DNA of 64,000 bases from Lachnospiraceae bacterium (GTDB lineage: Bacteria > Bacillota > Clostridia > Lachnospirales > Lachnospiraceae): the NCBI GenBank assembly GCA_910574805.1, contig CAJTCV010000012.1:62001-126000 (forward strand), written 5' to 3'. The first letter of the stretch is position 1. Each line of letters starts with the position of its first letter. The notes beneath the pieces were generated by a model that searched no databases, was not told where the DNA came from, and worked only from the letters and a program-made list of their open reading frames with translations. The translations under genes were made by a program, and so were the position numbers. This document shows positions 45,979 through 54,676 of the stretch, in pieces.

Positions 45979-47242
45979 CGCAGAACAAGCATTGATTGGC
46001 GCCCTAATGATAAATCCCATAGCAGTAAAAGACTGCGGTGATCTCCGGGCTGATATGTTCACAGATGGACTGAACGGCCGGCTGTATCTCGAATTTGTCC
46101 GGGCTTATGAGTTTGGCTATACGGCGAACCCGGTCACTTTCGCCAACAATCTGCCAGACGTGCCAAAAGAAGAACTGATGAACCGTCTTGGTGGCTACAT
46201 GGATGCGAGCATCACCAGTGCGGCAGCAGGACAGTATGCGCGGGCAATTATCGCCGCATACAAGGCGCGGGAGGCATCACGGGTCATCAATGCCGTGACC
46301 TTCCAGCCAGGCGGGATAGAGCGGCAGATCGGGCAGGTGGTGAACGATCTGGAAGCAGTCAGGGGAAGTGAGCGGACGAGCGCAAAGAGTCTGGCGCAGA
46401 TTGTGGATGCTGTCTCTCCGGGATACTTCACAGATCAGGAGCGTCCCCGGCTGTATACGGGATTCCCGAAGCTGGACGAATGTCTGGGCGGGATGGAAGG
46501 CGGCGACGTGATAGCGATCGGAGCGCGCCCGGCAGTTGGCAAGTCGGCACTTGTAACGCAGATACTCATGAATATGGGGAAGGCCGGGAAGCGGGTGCTT
46601 CTGTACAATCTGGAAATGCGGGAAGCGCAGGTATATGAGCGCATGGTCTCCCGCCTGTCAGGTATTCATCTTGGCCGTGTCCGGCGTGGCAAATCGTTCC
46701 TGGGCGACGAGAAAGACCGGTTTACTGCTGCCAACGATGGATTGAAAAAACTGGATATATGGGTCTCCTCAGGCACAAAGACAGTATCAGAGATCAGGAG
46801 TGAATGTCGGAACATGGGCGCTGACTGCATCATCATTGATTATTTGCAACTTGTCCGGGCAGACCGTCATTATTCTAACCGGTCAAGCGAGGTCGGGGAC
46901 ATATCCAAGAGCATCAAGGCTATGGCGATGGAGCTTAACTGTCCCGTCATCGTCCTGTCGCAGCTTAACCGGCTGTCAGAAGGCCGGGGGACAAAAGAAC
47001 CCACCATGTCAGAGTTACGGGAGTCCGGGGACATTGAGCAGGATGCAAGCGTTATTATCCTTCTCTGGAATTGCAGTGAGGCAGATCAGAGCAGAAAGGG
47101 CCTGAAGGTGGAGAAGAACCGGCAGGGGGAGCGGAAGAAGATGCAGCTTGAATTTGCCGGGGATTCCATGAGCTTCCGGGAACTGGAAGTTGAAGACAAC
47201 GATTTTCACGACACGCCAAGGAAGGCAACGCCGTTTGATTAA
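45968..47242 (+). CDS. replicative DNA helicase (DnaB type)
   Basis: 424 residues: N-terminal DnaB domain, then a RecA fold with Walker A GARPAVGKSALVTQ near residue 182, Walker B DCIIIDYLQLV, and the R-finger region SELRESGDIEQDASVIILLW. Together with the replisome organiser it gives the element its own replication. Four small genes follow with overlapping starts. Confidence 0.93.
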   Translation: MTLNAEQALIGALMINPIAVKDCGDLRADMFTDGLNGRLYLEFVRAYEFGYTANPVTFANNLPDVPKEELMNRLGGYMDASITSAAAGQYARAIIAAYKAREASRVINAVTFQPGGIERQIGQVVNDLEAVRGSERTSAKSLAQIVDAVSPGYFTDQERPRLYTGFPKLDECLGGMEGGDVIAIGARPAVGKSALVTQILMNMGKAGKRVLLYNLEMREAQVYERMVSRLSGIHLGRVRRGKSFLGDEKDRFTAANDGLKKLDIWVSSGTKTVSEIRSECRNMGADCIIIDYLQLVRADRHYSNRSSEVGDISKSIKAMAMELNCPVIVLSQLNRLSEGRGTKEPTMSELRESGDIEQDASVIILLWNCSEADQSRKGLKVEKNRQGERKKMQLEFAGDSMSFRELEVEDNDFHDTPRKATPFD

Positions 47243-47254
47243 GTGGGAGGATAC

Positions 47255-47431
47255 ATGAAAAATCAGAGGGAGGAAAACAAAGTGAACGATAAGAACATCG
47301 AACAGCAACTTACCCGCATAGCGGACAGCTTGGAAAGTCTGGTGAACATCATGCGACGTGCGGAAAGTCTGGCGCAGAATGTAGTTGCCAGCCAGAGGAC
47401 GGGAAGTTATGGACAGAAGGACAAGCAGTAA
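47255..47431 (+). CDS. small hypothetical protein
   Basis: 58 residues from 47,255 (GGGAGG upstream), acidic and helical (IEQQLTRIADSLESLVNIMRRAESLAQNVV). Typical of small accessory proteins between replication genes and later genes in phages; function unknown. Overlaps the next gene. Confidence 0.55.
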   Translation: MKNQREENKVNDKNIEQQLTRIADSLESLVNIMRRAESLAQNVVASQRTGSYGQKDKQ

Positions 47432-47690
47432 ACCGGAGGCGGTGCAGACGGCGACCAACAAAGACATGGGAACAGAGTTTGCCTTTTTCGGTGAGGTCTG
47501 GACCTTCTTCAAGAAATATTATTTTCCCCGCCCGGACGCTTCGTACTGGTCCGATCTGGTGGAGGAATCGGCGCAGATCAACGAAAAATATCACTGCGAT
47601 CTGTGCCGTGATCTTCTGATTGCGGTCACAAAGGAGCTGCAAAGGCGCGAAAAAGAGATGGAAAACAGAAAGGAGAACAATGGTATTTGA
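47409..47690 (+). CDS. hypothetical protein
   Basis: 93 residues from 47,409, overlapping the previous gene by 23 bases. Contains FFGEVWTFFKKYYFPRPDASYWSDLVEESAQINEKYH, a pattern I have seen in hypothetical phage proteins but cannot name. Ends inside the start of the next gene. Confidence 0.5.
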   Translation: MDRRTSSKPEAVQTATNKDMGTEFAFFGEVWTFFKKYYFPRPDASYWSDLVEESAQINEKYHCDLCRDLLIAVTKELQRREKEMENRKENNGI

Positions 47691-48036
47691 GATTTTGAGG
47701 GCTGGAAAAGAGAACGCGATCCCGTCAGAGTATTTAAGACAGATTCTGAAATTCAAATCAGTGCGGGAATTGCAGAAGCAGATTCAGGCGGAACGCCTGC
47801 ATGGAAAGGTGATCCTGTCAAGTAGCCATGCCCCGGGTGGGTATTATCTGCCGTCGTGCAAAGGCGAGGCAAGAGAGTTTATCATAACACTGGAGAATCG
47901 CGCAGGGGCCACACTGGAAGCGATTCAGAGCGCGAAAGAGTATTTGAAGCAGTTGGACGATGAACAGGGAGGATTTGACTATGGGCAGAGCAATGAAAGA
48001 AATTTTAACAGCGATCCGGCAGAGGGGAGACCTTGA
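47680..48036 (+). CDS. small winged-helix-like phage protein
   Basis: 118 residues from 47,680 (AGGAG five bases before the ATG). The N-terminal half (NAIPSEYLRQILKFKSVRELQKQIQAERLHGKVILSS) resembles the small winged helices used by phage late or replication regulators. Overlaps both neighbours, so it is translationally coupled. Confidence 0.55.
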   Translation: MVFEILRAGKENAIPSEYLRQILKFKSVRELQKQIQAERLHGKVILSSSHAPGGYYLPSCKGEAREFIITLENRAGATLEAIQSAKEYLKQLDDEQGGFDYGQSNERNFNSDPAEGRP

Positions 48037-48535
48037 AAAACCGATGGTCAGTGTCAGGAGCCTTCTGAAACAGGTGGACCGGGAAGATTATCTTGATATG
48101 TGTTGCAGTCGATTGGCAGACAGTGAGCTGCTGGACGGTGAGGATGCCTGTATTGATTTTGCAGATTTTCCCAATATTCGATTATCAGCGGACGGACTTC
48201 AGAACTGTAAAAGTATTCTGGAATGCTATATAAGCCGTGATCTGATAAGGCGAGTATACAGGCTCATGTGCGAAACCGAAAGTTTTAATTGCAGAATAAG
48301 CAATTATACAGGGGTACTCCGGAGAATGACAACATTCCAGCTTTTGAAAGCACACTTCGGGATGAAGCCAGGAGAGGATGCGGCGGTGTATATCCGGGCA
48401 GAGCTTTGGCATCGCTCCATATTTGCGGAGATTGTAAGGAAGGTAGAATGCGGCTGTACATGTCTGTATGTGAAGATGAAATATCACCGCATTTTCAGTG
48501 CTGCCAAAAAAGCAGTTGCGGAAGAAGCTCTGTAG
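47981..48535 (+). CDS. hypothetical phage protein
   Basis: 184 residues from 47,981 (AGGGAGG upstream). No family recognised; several cysteines (CCS, CTC, CEC) and a helical C-terminus. It ends the run of four overlapping genes after dnaB. The next 200 bp (48,536-48,735) carry no clear gene. Confidence 0.5.
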   Translation: MGRAMKEILTAIRQRGDLEKPMVSVRSLLKQVDREDYLDMCCSRLADSELLDGEDACIDFADFPNIRLSADGLQNCKSILECYISRDLIRRVYRLMCETESFNCRISNYTGVLRRMTTFQLLKAHFGMKPGEDAAVYIRAELWHRSIFAEIVRKVECGCTCLYVKMKYHRIFSAAKKAVAEEAL

Positions 48536-48735
48536 AGTCACCCGCTGCCGGTTATGAGAGCGGCGGGCAGCTCCCGATATGCGACACCGCCATTACAGTG
48601 TGCATGAGTTACAATAATTGCAGCAGAAGATTCAGAGGGAGGTGAGACAGATAATCACAAACTTTTTGCTGTTCATCATTGTGTGTGAACTGGCAACCAT
48701 TTATTCCGAAATCAGAGAAAAGAGAGGGAACTGAC

Positions 48736-48930
48736 ATGAAGAAAGAAACGAAGAGAGAAATACAGGCGGCGGTGTCCGGTCTGAAAGAAACCATACAGGG
48801 CATAAAGCCGGATGCATCCGGAACCATGAACACTGTGAAAGCCGGGGTGCAGATGGTAACGGCGGCAGTGGGAAGTCTTGCAGCGCAGGGCGAACAGTAC
48901 AGAAAGAACATGAGAAAGGCGGGCGAATAA
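48736..48930 (+). CDS. small hypothetical protein before the tail genes
   Basis: 64 residues (MKKETKREIQAAVSGLKETIQGI…), helical and amphipathic, from 48,736 with AGGGAA upstream. Its stop overlaps the start of the next gene by one base. Position and size suggest a minor tail-assembly component. Confidence 0.5.
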   Translation: MKKETKREIQAAVSGLKETIQGIKPDASGTMNTVKAGVQMVTAAVGSLAAQGEQYRKNMRKAGE

Positions 48931-49436
48931 TGGCAGATATCAGTTTTAACGATGGTTATGAGACTTTTACGATCAACGGCGATCCGCAGCGGGTTATCCG
49001 TATCAATCCCCGGGATGTAAACATACTGGACCGGTTTGACACGGCCATGAAGGAACTGAGGGAGGAAGGAGCGTCCATGTCCGATATCAGGGTAAATGCG
49101 GACGGCTCCCCGGCAGCAGGCGCCGGCGCACTGGAAGCGTACACAAAAAAGCTGAATGAATTCAATCGCCTGATAAATGATAAGTTGAATTACATATTTG
49201 CGGCAGATGTATCCTCTGCAGCATTCGGGATGCAGTCCCCGCTTTCCCTTGTCGGGGATGAAGGGAAATTTCTGTTTGAGGTTTTCCTTGAAGCGGCGCT
49301 TCTTGCAGTCCGGGAGAAGATTGAGACATCCGCTGATATGGTCGATATGAAGTCCAATAAATACACGGAGAAATACGCGAAAGCAGCGGAGAAGGGTCAG
49401 AAATACCCGTTTCCGACGGGAAATGCGCATGGATGA
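48930..49436 (+). CDS. putative tail assembly chaperone
   Basis: 168 residues directly in front of a small overlapping ORF and the tape-measure gene, the place where tailed phages encode the tail assembly chaperone. The sequence begins MADISFNDGYETFTINGDPQRVIRINPRDVNILDRF, matching tail-chaperone-type proteins of Firmicutes phages. The end contains GGGAAAT (49,418-49,424), similar to the lambda G-GT slippery site. Function inferred mainly from position. Confidence 0.6.
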   Translation: MADISFNDGYETFTINGDPQRVIRINPRDVNILDRFDTAMKELREEGASMSDIRVNADGSPAAGAGALEAYTKKLNEFNRLINDKLNYIFAADVSSAAFGMQSPLSLVGDEGKFLFEVFLEAALLAVREKIETSADMVDMKSNKYTEKYAKAAEKGQKYPFPTGNAHG

Positions 49437-49575
49437 CGGAATGATGAAAGCCATACAGGGCATATACAGCCGGGGAAACACGGCGGAGATCAAGAAAGTA
49501 AAAGACGGCATCATTGTGTTGGAAGTAAAAAAGAAAATCATATTTCGAAGTAGCGGGCAAAACGGTGCCCGCTGA
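49429..49575 (+). CDS. small overlapping ORF, candidate chaperone extension
   Basis: 48 residues (MDDGMMKAIQGIYSRGNTAEIKKV…), overlapping the previous stop by eight bases in the +1 (equivalently -2) phase. An in-frame ATG also exists at 49,423. In tailed phages the second part of the tail chaperone is made by ribosomal frameshift from the first; here a fresh start is also possible. Confidence 0.5.
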   Translation: MDDGMMKAIQGIYSRGNTAEIKKVKDGIIVLEVKKKIIFRSSGQNGAR

Positions 49576-49648
49576 AGGCTGAATGGAGCCGGTGTCTTGT
49601 ATCTTGCAAGGCGCCGGCTCTTTTTGATCAAACGAAAGGATGTAAACA

Positions 49649-52378
49649 TTGGCAGCAGATGGAAGTATCATCATTGATACGCGGATAAATTCAAACGGTA
49701 TGCGCCGCGGAGTGAATGAGGTTGAATCCGCCATGAGAAGACTCGGCGGAGTGGTCAAAAAGATAGGTATTCTGATTGCGGGTGCTTTTGCGGTAAAAGG
49801 ATTAGTAGACTTTGGAAAGGAATGCTTACGTCTTGGCTCTGATCTCGAAGAGGTTCAGAACGTCGTGGATGTAACATTCCCGCACATGACAGATCGGGTA
49901 AATGAGTTTGCAAGGTCGGCAGCGGATGCCTTTGGCCTATCTGAGACGATGGCTAAAAAGTACGTCGGAACCTTTGGCGCAATGGCAAAATCTTTCGGAT
50001 ATTCCGAAGAAGCGGCCCATGACATGGCGACAGCTCTTGCGGGACTTACTGGGGACGTAGCATCATTTTACAATATTTCACAGGATTTGGCCTATATAAA
50101 GCTGAAATCTGTATTCTCCGGAGAAACGGAGACGCTGAAGGATCTGGGAATCGTAATGACACAGAATGCCCTTGATCAGTACGCGCTGGCCAACGGATAT
50201 GGAAAAACTACCGCCAAAATGACCGAACAGGAGAAAGTAGCTCTCCGGCTCCGTTTTGTACAGGAACAGCTTTCAGCGGCAAGCGGAGATTTTGCACGCA
50301 CCTCTGATTCCTGGGCGAATCAGGTTCGGATTATGCAGCTCCGCTTACAGTCTCTGAAGGCAACCATTGGGCAGGGGCTCATTAACCTGTTTACCCCTGT
50401 CATAAAGGCAATCAATACATTTCTGGCAAAACTGGAAGTTGCAACGGAAGCTTTTAAGAGGTTCACCGAGACAGTGACCGGAAGAAAAAGCGGTTCATCA
50501 TCCACCTCGGTTCCTCCTGTGGTATCAGGTGATATTCAGGAAACAGAAGCGATCGCAGGAGTGCAGGACGGATACGAGGGAGCTGCTGACAGCGCAGAGA
50601 AATACGGGGATGCCGTAGAGGAAGCCGGGAAGAAAACAAAAAAGGCACTGGCCCCGTTTGACGAATTGGCGACACTGGAAGAAGAAACAACGGAAGAAAC
50701 GGTTGCTCCTGTAATTGATATTCCCAAAGCGGAAGAGATTCCGCCGGAACTGTCACAGGATGCCGCGGGAGAATCCCCGTTTCTAAGTGGTGTTCTGGAA
50801 ACGCTTGGAAAGATCAAAGACAGGCTTGTGGAGCTTGGGGGAATCTTTCAGACCGGATTCTGGGAAGGGATGGGAAACTATAAGCCCGTTCTTGAAGAGA
50901 TGAAAAAGGACCTTCAGAGCATCGGCGGGTATCTGATGGACATTTTCACGGATGCGGACGTCATGGCAGCTGCAAAACAGTTTGTTGACTCTTACGTCCT
51001 GTACATTGGCAGGCTGGCGGGTTCCTTTTTCAGTATGGGTCTTACGATCGCTGCAAATCTGATCGGAGGACTGGAAGTGTATCTTTCCGGGAATGTGGAC
51101 CGCATTAAAGCATGGCTGATACGCATGTTTGACATACAGACGGAAATATTTGACATAGTAGGAAGATTCTTTGTGACATTTGCGGATGTGTTCTCTGTAT
51201 TTTCGTCACAGACAGCACAGGATATCACAGGGTCTATTATACAGATATTTTCAGATGTGTTCGGCGGCGTTCTGGAACTGACTTTTAAGTTTACAAGGGA
51301 CGTTCTGGACATGATCCTGACTCCGTTCACAGAAAATAAGGACAAAATAAAAAATGCTCTTGCGCAGACGCTGGAACCAGTAAAGGTGGTTGCCCAGAGT
51401 ATTGCGGATACCGTCCGGAAAGCCGTTGATAAGATTGTCGCTCTGTATGATGAACATATCCACCCATTTTTTGAATCCATTCGGGACGGACTGACGGAAA
51501 TTCTGGGAAAACTGGTGGACGGATACACGGAATACATAGCCCCTGTGCTGGACAGACTGGCCGCAAAGTTCAAAGAGGTCATGGAAGGACCGGTAGGAGA
51601 TGCAGTCAACAGCGCCATTACTTTTCTCGGGAAACTGATGGATGCAGTGAAGTTGCTGTGGGAAAACGAGCTTAAGCCTTTTGTGAAATGGATTGCAGAA
51701 TATATTTTCCCAGTTATCGCTCCCGTTCTGGAAGGCATCGGCAAACTTGCTCTTGATCTTCTGGCTGCTGTTTCCAATGTGATCGGCGGTATCTTTGACA
51801 TATTAAGCGGTCTGATTGACTTTATTGTGGGCGTATTCACGGGAGACTGGAAAAAAGCATGGGAAGGTGTAAAAGAAATATTTTCCGGAATCTGGAAACT
51901 GATATTTGGCAATGTTCAAACTGTAATCGAGGACATATCGAATCTCATCAGCGGCGTTATGAAATCCATTTCAAAATTATTGGAGGCAGTAGGAAAAGCT
52001 CCGGTCGGTCCTGCTTTACGATCTGGAAAAAGTGGCTATACTTCCGGCCGCACCGCTTACCCAACATCCGCCTACTCCACCGTAGCCTACCGAATGCCCC
52101 GCCTTGCCACCGGAACAGTCGTTCCGCCCCGGGCAGGTGAGTTCGCCGCCATTCTTGGCGATAACAAACGGGAGCCTGAGGTTGTGTCCCCACTGTCCAC
52201 GATGAGACAGGCGTTCAGGGAAGAGATTGCATCTGTTGGACTTGGACAGGAACGGTCAGGCAGCCCCATATACATGCAGATCGACGGAAAGACCTTTGCG
52301 AGACTTATGGCGCCGTATCTGGATTCCGAAAAAAGCCGAGTCGGGGTGAATCTGGTCATCGGAGGGACCGGAAGATGA
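49649..52378 (+). CDS. phage tail tape-measure protein
   Basis: 909 residues, probably from TTG 49,649 (GAAAGGATG upstream). The N-terminal half is the conserved tape-measure domain (GGVVKKIGILIAGAFAVKGLVDFGKECLRLGSDLEEVQNVVDVTFPHM… FGAMAKSFGYSEEAAHDMATALAGLTGDVASFYNIS). Hydrophobic helices and coiled coils follow, and a short structured end (FAAILGDNKREPEVVSPLSTMRQAF). It sets tail length in siphophages. No tail tube, baseplate or capsid gene accompanies it. Confidence 0.92.
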   Translation: MAADGSIIIDTRINSNGMRRGVNEVESAMRRLGGVVKKIGILIAGAFAVKGLVDFGKECLRLGSDLEEVQNVVDVTFPHMTDRVNEFARSAADAFGLSETMAKKYVGTFGAMAKSFGYSEEAAHDMATALAGLTGDVASFYNISQDLAYIKLKSVFSGETETLKDLGIVMTQNALDQYALANGYGKTTAKMTEQEKVALRLRFVQEQLSAASGDFARTSDSWANQVRIMQLRLQSLKATIGQGLINLFTPVIKAINTFLAKLEVATEAFKRFTETVTGRKSGSSSTSVPPVVSGDIQETEAIAGVQDGYEGAADSAEKYGDAVEEAGKKTKKALAPFDELATLEEETTEETVAPVIDIPKAEEIPPELSQDAAGESPFLSGVLETLGKIKDRLVELGGIFQTGFWEGMGNYKPVLEEMKKDLQSIGGYLMDIFTDADVMAAAKQFVDSYVLYIGRLAGSFFSMGLTIAANLIGGLEVYLSGNVDRIKAWLIRMFDIQTEIFDIVGRFFVTFADVFSVFSSQTAQDITGSIIQIFSDVFGGVLELTFKFTRDVLDMILTPFTENKDKIKNALAQTLEPVKVVAQSIADTVRKAVDKIVALYDEHIHPFFESIRDGLTEILGKLVDGYTEYIAPVLDRLAAKFKEVMEGPVGDAVNSAITFLGKLMDAVKLLWENELKPFVKWIAEYIFPVIAPVLEGIGKLALDLLAAVSNVIGGIFDILSGLIDFIVGVFTGDWKKAWEGVKEIFSGIWKLIFGNVQTVIEDISNLISGVMKSISKLLEAVGKAPVGPALRSGKSGYTSGRTAYPTSAYSTVAYRMPRLATGTVVPPRAGEFAAILGDNKREPEVVSPLSTMRQAFREEIASVGLGQERSGSPIYMQIDGKTFARLMAPYLDSEKSRVGVNLVIGGTGR

Positions 52379-52479
52379 TGTAATAACATGACACCCGCTG
52401 CCGAATGCCAGAGAGTGAGGGCTGGCAGCAGGCGATCCCGTCGTTGTTCCTGATTATACCAAGAAAAGAGGGGGAAACA

Positions 52480-52803
52480 ATGGAATTTGTACTGCTTCCT
52501 AGAACATACCGGAGAGCGAAGTTTATGAGGATTCAGAGCATCATAACGACATGGGACCGGCAGGCGCGGGCATATCTGGCGGTTGTGACCTTTGAACTGA
52601 CGCAGCATGTATGGAACTGCAAACCAATGGGGCATAAGCTGTACGCCTGCAATGTGGAGACGCTGGCGCGGCTGATACAGGACCTTGCTCTTTTGTATGC
52701 GCCGTCAAAGGCTCTGGCCGTCCATCTGCCGGACTTTGAGGATGAAGGCCTGCACTTCTCCCGGATACTGCCTGATGCGGCGGGAAAACCTCATAAAACC
52801 TGA
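52480..52803 (+). CDS. hypothetical protein
   Basis: 107 residues from 52,480 (GGGGG upstream). Reads MEFVLLPRTYRRAKFMRIQS… with several basic and aromatic residues; unknown. It follows the tape-measure gene and is the last gene before the repeat-rich non-coding stretch. Confidence 0.5.
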   Translation: MEFVLLPRTYRRAKFMRIQSIITTWDRQARAYLAVVTFELTQHVWNCKPMGHKLYACNVETLARLIQDLALLYAPSKALAVHLPDFEDEGLHFSRILPDAAGKPHKT

Positions 52804-53771
52804 TATTTTGCAGTATAGAACCTGTCAAAACCTGTCATTTTTTCAATATGGGACGCTGGTCAGCGTTGGGGCCTGCTGCCCCTGTCCTCTTCCAGAAGGG
52901 GAAGGATGTTAATATACAGGGGATGTAAGGCGGGGAGCGGTGGACAAGTGGGGGCGGGGCTGTGATCTGTCTTATCTGGTCCTGAAGCCGTGAGGAAGCC
53001 GTGAGAAACCGCGTGATCTGGTATATAGGGCATTCGGGGCAGCAGGCGATAAGGGAAGGACCGGAACAGCGAGTGAACAGCGAGAAATTGCAAAAACTTG
53101 CACATAAAAAAAGAACCTGACTGAACCTTACGAAGTCGAGGCGAACTCGAAAGAAATCATCAAAAAAGTACAACAAAAAAACGAACTCCGAGCGAACTCC
53201 GAAAAATGCCACAAAATGCCAACAAAAAAAGAAACATGAACAAAGAGCGAACAAAGAGAAAATGCACAAAAATGCACATAAAAAAAGGAGCCTTTGCAGA
53301 TGGACGGTTAATTAGTAAACACGATAACGCGCAGGAGTTAATCATGAGCCTGCCAGCCATTACAAGGACATGACAAAAACCCTCCTGGACTTGCACAGAA
53401 TTGAGGGCCTGCTGCCCATTACTGTAACCATTACGGAAATGACCCGGCATGAGTGAGATTGTGGAGACTTTTGCCCATTACTGTAATGATTACAGAAATG
53501 ACCGGGGCTGTACAGAATCATGAGCCTGCCAGCCATTACAAGGACATGACAAAAAATATACCGGACATTTCGGGCGCCTTAAAAAGGGTGTATTGCGGCA
53601 GATCAGGAGCTGCCTGCTGCCCGGTGCAGAGAATTTAATGACACGATAACGCGCGGGAGATTCGGACATTTCGGACACCCTAAAAGAGTCGGGAATGCCT
53701 CTCTGGCGCGCTGTACGGCCCGTAGACGGGTTTTGGAGTTCTGGGCGATAAACGGAAAGGAGAATCACAAA
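52804..53771. other. 970-bp non-coding region with several repeat families
   Basis: No convincing gene. It holds four copies of the A-tract motif (53,088-53,290), a 39-bp direct repeat (53,341-53,379 and 53,517-53,555), a 30-bp imperfect repeat with GCCCATTACTGTAA (53,414 and 53,473), two ACACGATAACGCGC words (53,318 and 53,641), and GGACACCCTAAAAGAGTC at 53,675. Possible control region or origin. Confidence 0.6.
53088..53290 (+). repeat. A-tract repeat, cluster 1 (four copies)
   Basis: Each copy has two matching 4-6 base half-sites whose starts are exactly 10 bp apart, then CA followed by seven A. Examples are TTGC…TTGCACAT-A7 (53,088), ATGCC…ATGCCAAC-A7 (about 53,208) and ATGCAC…ATGCACAT-A7 (about 53,262). 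The copy at about 53,157 is degenerate. Confidence 0.75.
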
Positions 53772-54230
53772 GTGAGATTGAGAACCAAAGAATACAAAGA
53801 GATCATGCAGGAGAAAGGGCTTACAACTGACCAGATATGCAAAAGCACTGGCCTGTCCGAGTTTTCCCTTAACTGGATTCTGGACAACGGCGGTTTTACC
53901 AGTGACGGCACGCTGAAAGCACTGGCAGTTGCCGCAGGCGTGGAGCTGAAAGGGATTGTCAGGCCGGACCCGTCGGATAATGTGGAAAACGGGATCGAGT
54001 TTATCAAAGATGCAAAGACGGCAACGGTACAGTTTTGTCAGGGGCGGTATAAGAGCCGTATTAAGAAGCTGGCGGCAGAACGCCCGGACGAATGCGGGAT
54101 ACTGGCAGAGAATAAGGACGGGACGCTACTGGCTCATATCCCGGTCGAATGGGTGAAGATTATCCCGCCCCGGCAGTTGTCAGATGAACAGAAGAAAGAG
54201 ATTGCGGAGAGATTGAGCCGTACACGCTGA
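53772..54230 (+). CDS. helix-turn-helix regulator of the element
   Basis: 152 residues from GTG 53,772 (AAAGGAG upstream). An N-terminal helix-turn-helix (IMQEKGLTTDQICKSTGLSEFSLNWILDNGG) and a C-terminal small domain (GRYKSRIKKLAAERPDECGILAENKDGTLLAHIPVEWVKII) seen in mobile-element proteins. It lies between the two repeat clusters, so the repeats may be its binding sites. Confidence 0.6.
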   Translation: MRLRTKEYKEIMQEKGLTTDQICKSTGLSEFSLNWILDNGGFTSDGTLKALAVAAGVELKGIVRPDPSDNVENGIEFIKDAKTATVQFCQGRYKSRIKKLAAERPDECGILAENKDGTLLAHIPVEWVKIIPPRQLSDEQKKEIAERLSRTR

Positions 54231-54341
54231 AAAAATCCCTGTAGAATTGGCGTGAAACGGTCTGATTTCGGCTTTTAAGGTAGTGAGGGTAGAAAGTATA
54301 GGGTATGAGGATAAAACAGGAAATTGGGCTTTAAAACGGGA

Positions 54342-54370
54342 TTGAAGAAAAGACGCCGCTGTGATAGAAT
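54342..54370 (+). promoter_or_regulatory. toxin promoter
   Basis: -35 TTGAAG (54,342), 17-bp spacer, -10 TAGAAT (54,365). The same promoter, with TAAAAT, is preserved in the relic at 43,273. The leader from about 54,377 to the toxin start is about 64 nt. Confidence 0.7.
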
Positions 54371-54440
54371 ACGATCAAAGGAACAATCGCGTCACTGCAA
54401 GGTGTTGGCCTCTCATTACATAAGATGGGAGGTGGTGCGG

Positions 54441-54524
54441 ATGAAATTTGACTTTAAAGACCTGATGGCCTTTGGGATGTTCATTCTCGCATTACTGACC
54501 TTTATTATAAAGTTCTGTCAGTAG
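54441..54524 (+). CDS. holin-like type I toxin (27 residues)
   Basis: A 27-residue peptide starting MKFDFKDLMAFGMFILALLT and ending in KFCQ: a short polar head, one membrane helix and a short tail, as in the small putative holin-like toxins of type I systems in Firmicutes. A strong GGGAGGTGG ribosome site precedes the ATG. A longer in-frame ORF exists upstream but starts before the promoter. Confidence 0.72.
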   Translation: MKFDFKDLMAFGMFILALLTFIIKFCQ

Positions 54525-54549
54525 CGTTTTAAGTCCCGGAAACGGGCAC

Positions 54550-54641
54550 AGAAAAACCACCCTTGTATACTTGGCGGTAGCAGGGTGGCAATTCTGTTAT
54601 CTTCTATCGGCCAACCCCTTGTGGGCGGTTGTTCCTTTTAT
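54550..54641 (-). ncRNA. candidate antisense RNA antitoxin
   Basis: On the minus strand, a promoter at 54,648-54,676 would start an RNA at about 54,641, and a hairpin (CCACCCT pairing with AGGGTGG, 54,557-54,588) followed by TTTTTCT would end it at about 54,550. The roughly 90-nt RNA converges on the toxin mRNA and overlaps its 3' region, as in known convergent type I pairs. Confidence 0.6.
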
Positions 54642-54647
54642 GCTCTA

Positions 54648-54676
54648 AATATATCATATCCCACGGCGGGACGCAA
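54648..54676 (-). promoter_or_regulatory. promoter of the antisense RNA
   Basis: Minus strand: -35 TTGCGT (54,671-54,676), 17-bp spacer, -10 TATATT (54,648-54,653). Confidence 0.6.

Noticed and set aside
52835-53269. Minus-strand frame of 144 codons rich in Phe and Cys
   Set aside because: The residues come from T-tracts on the complement of the A-tract repeats; low complexity, no ribosome site.
53088-53290. CRISPR-like array
   Set aside because: Copies are short, irregularly spaced and partly different; there are no spacers of constant length and no cas genes.
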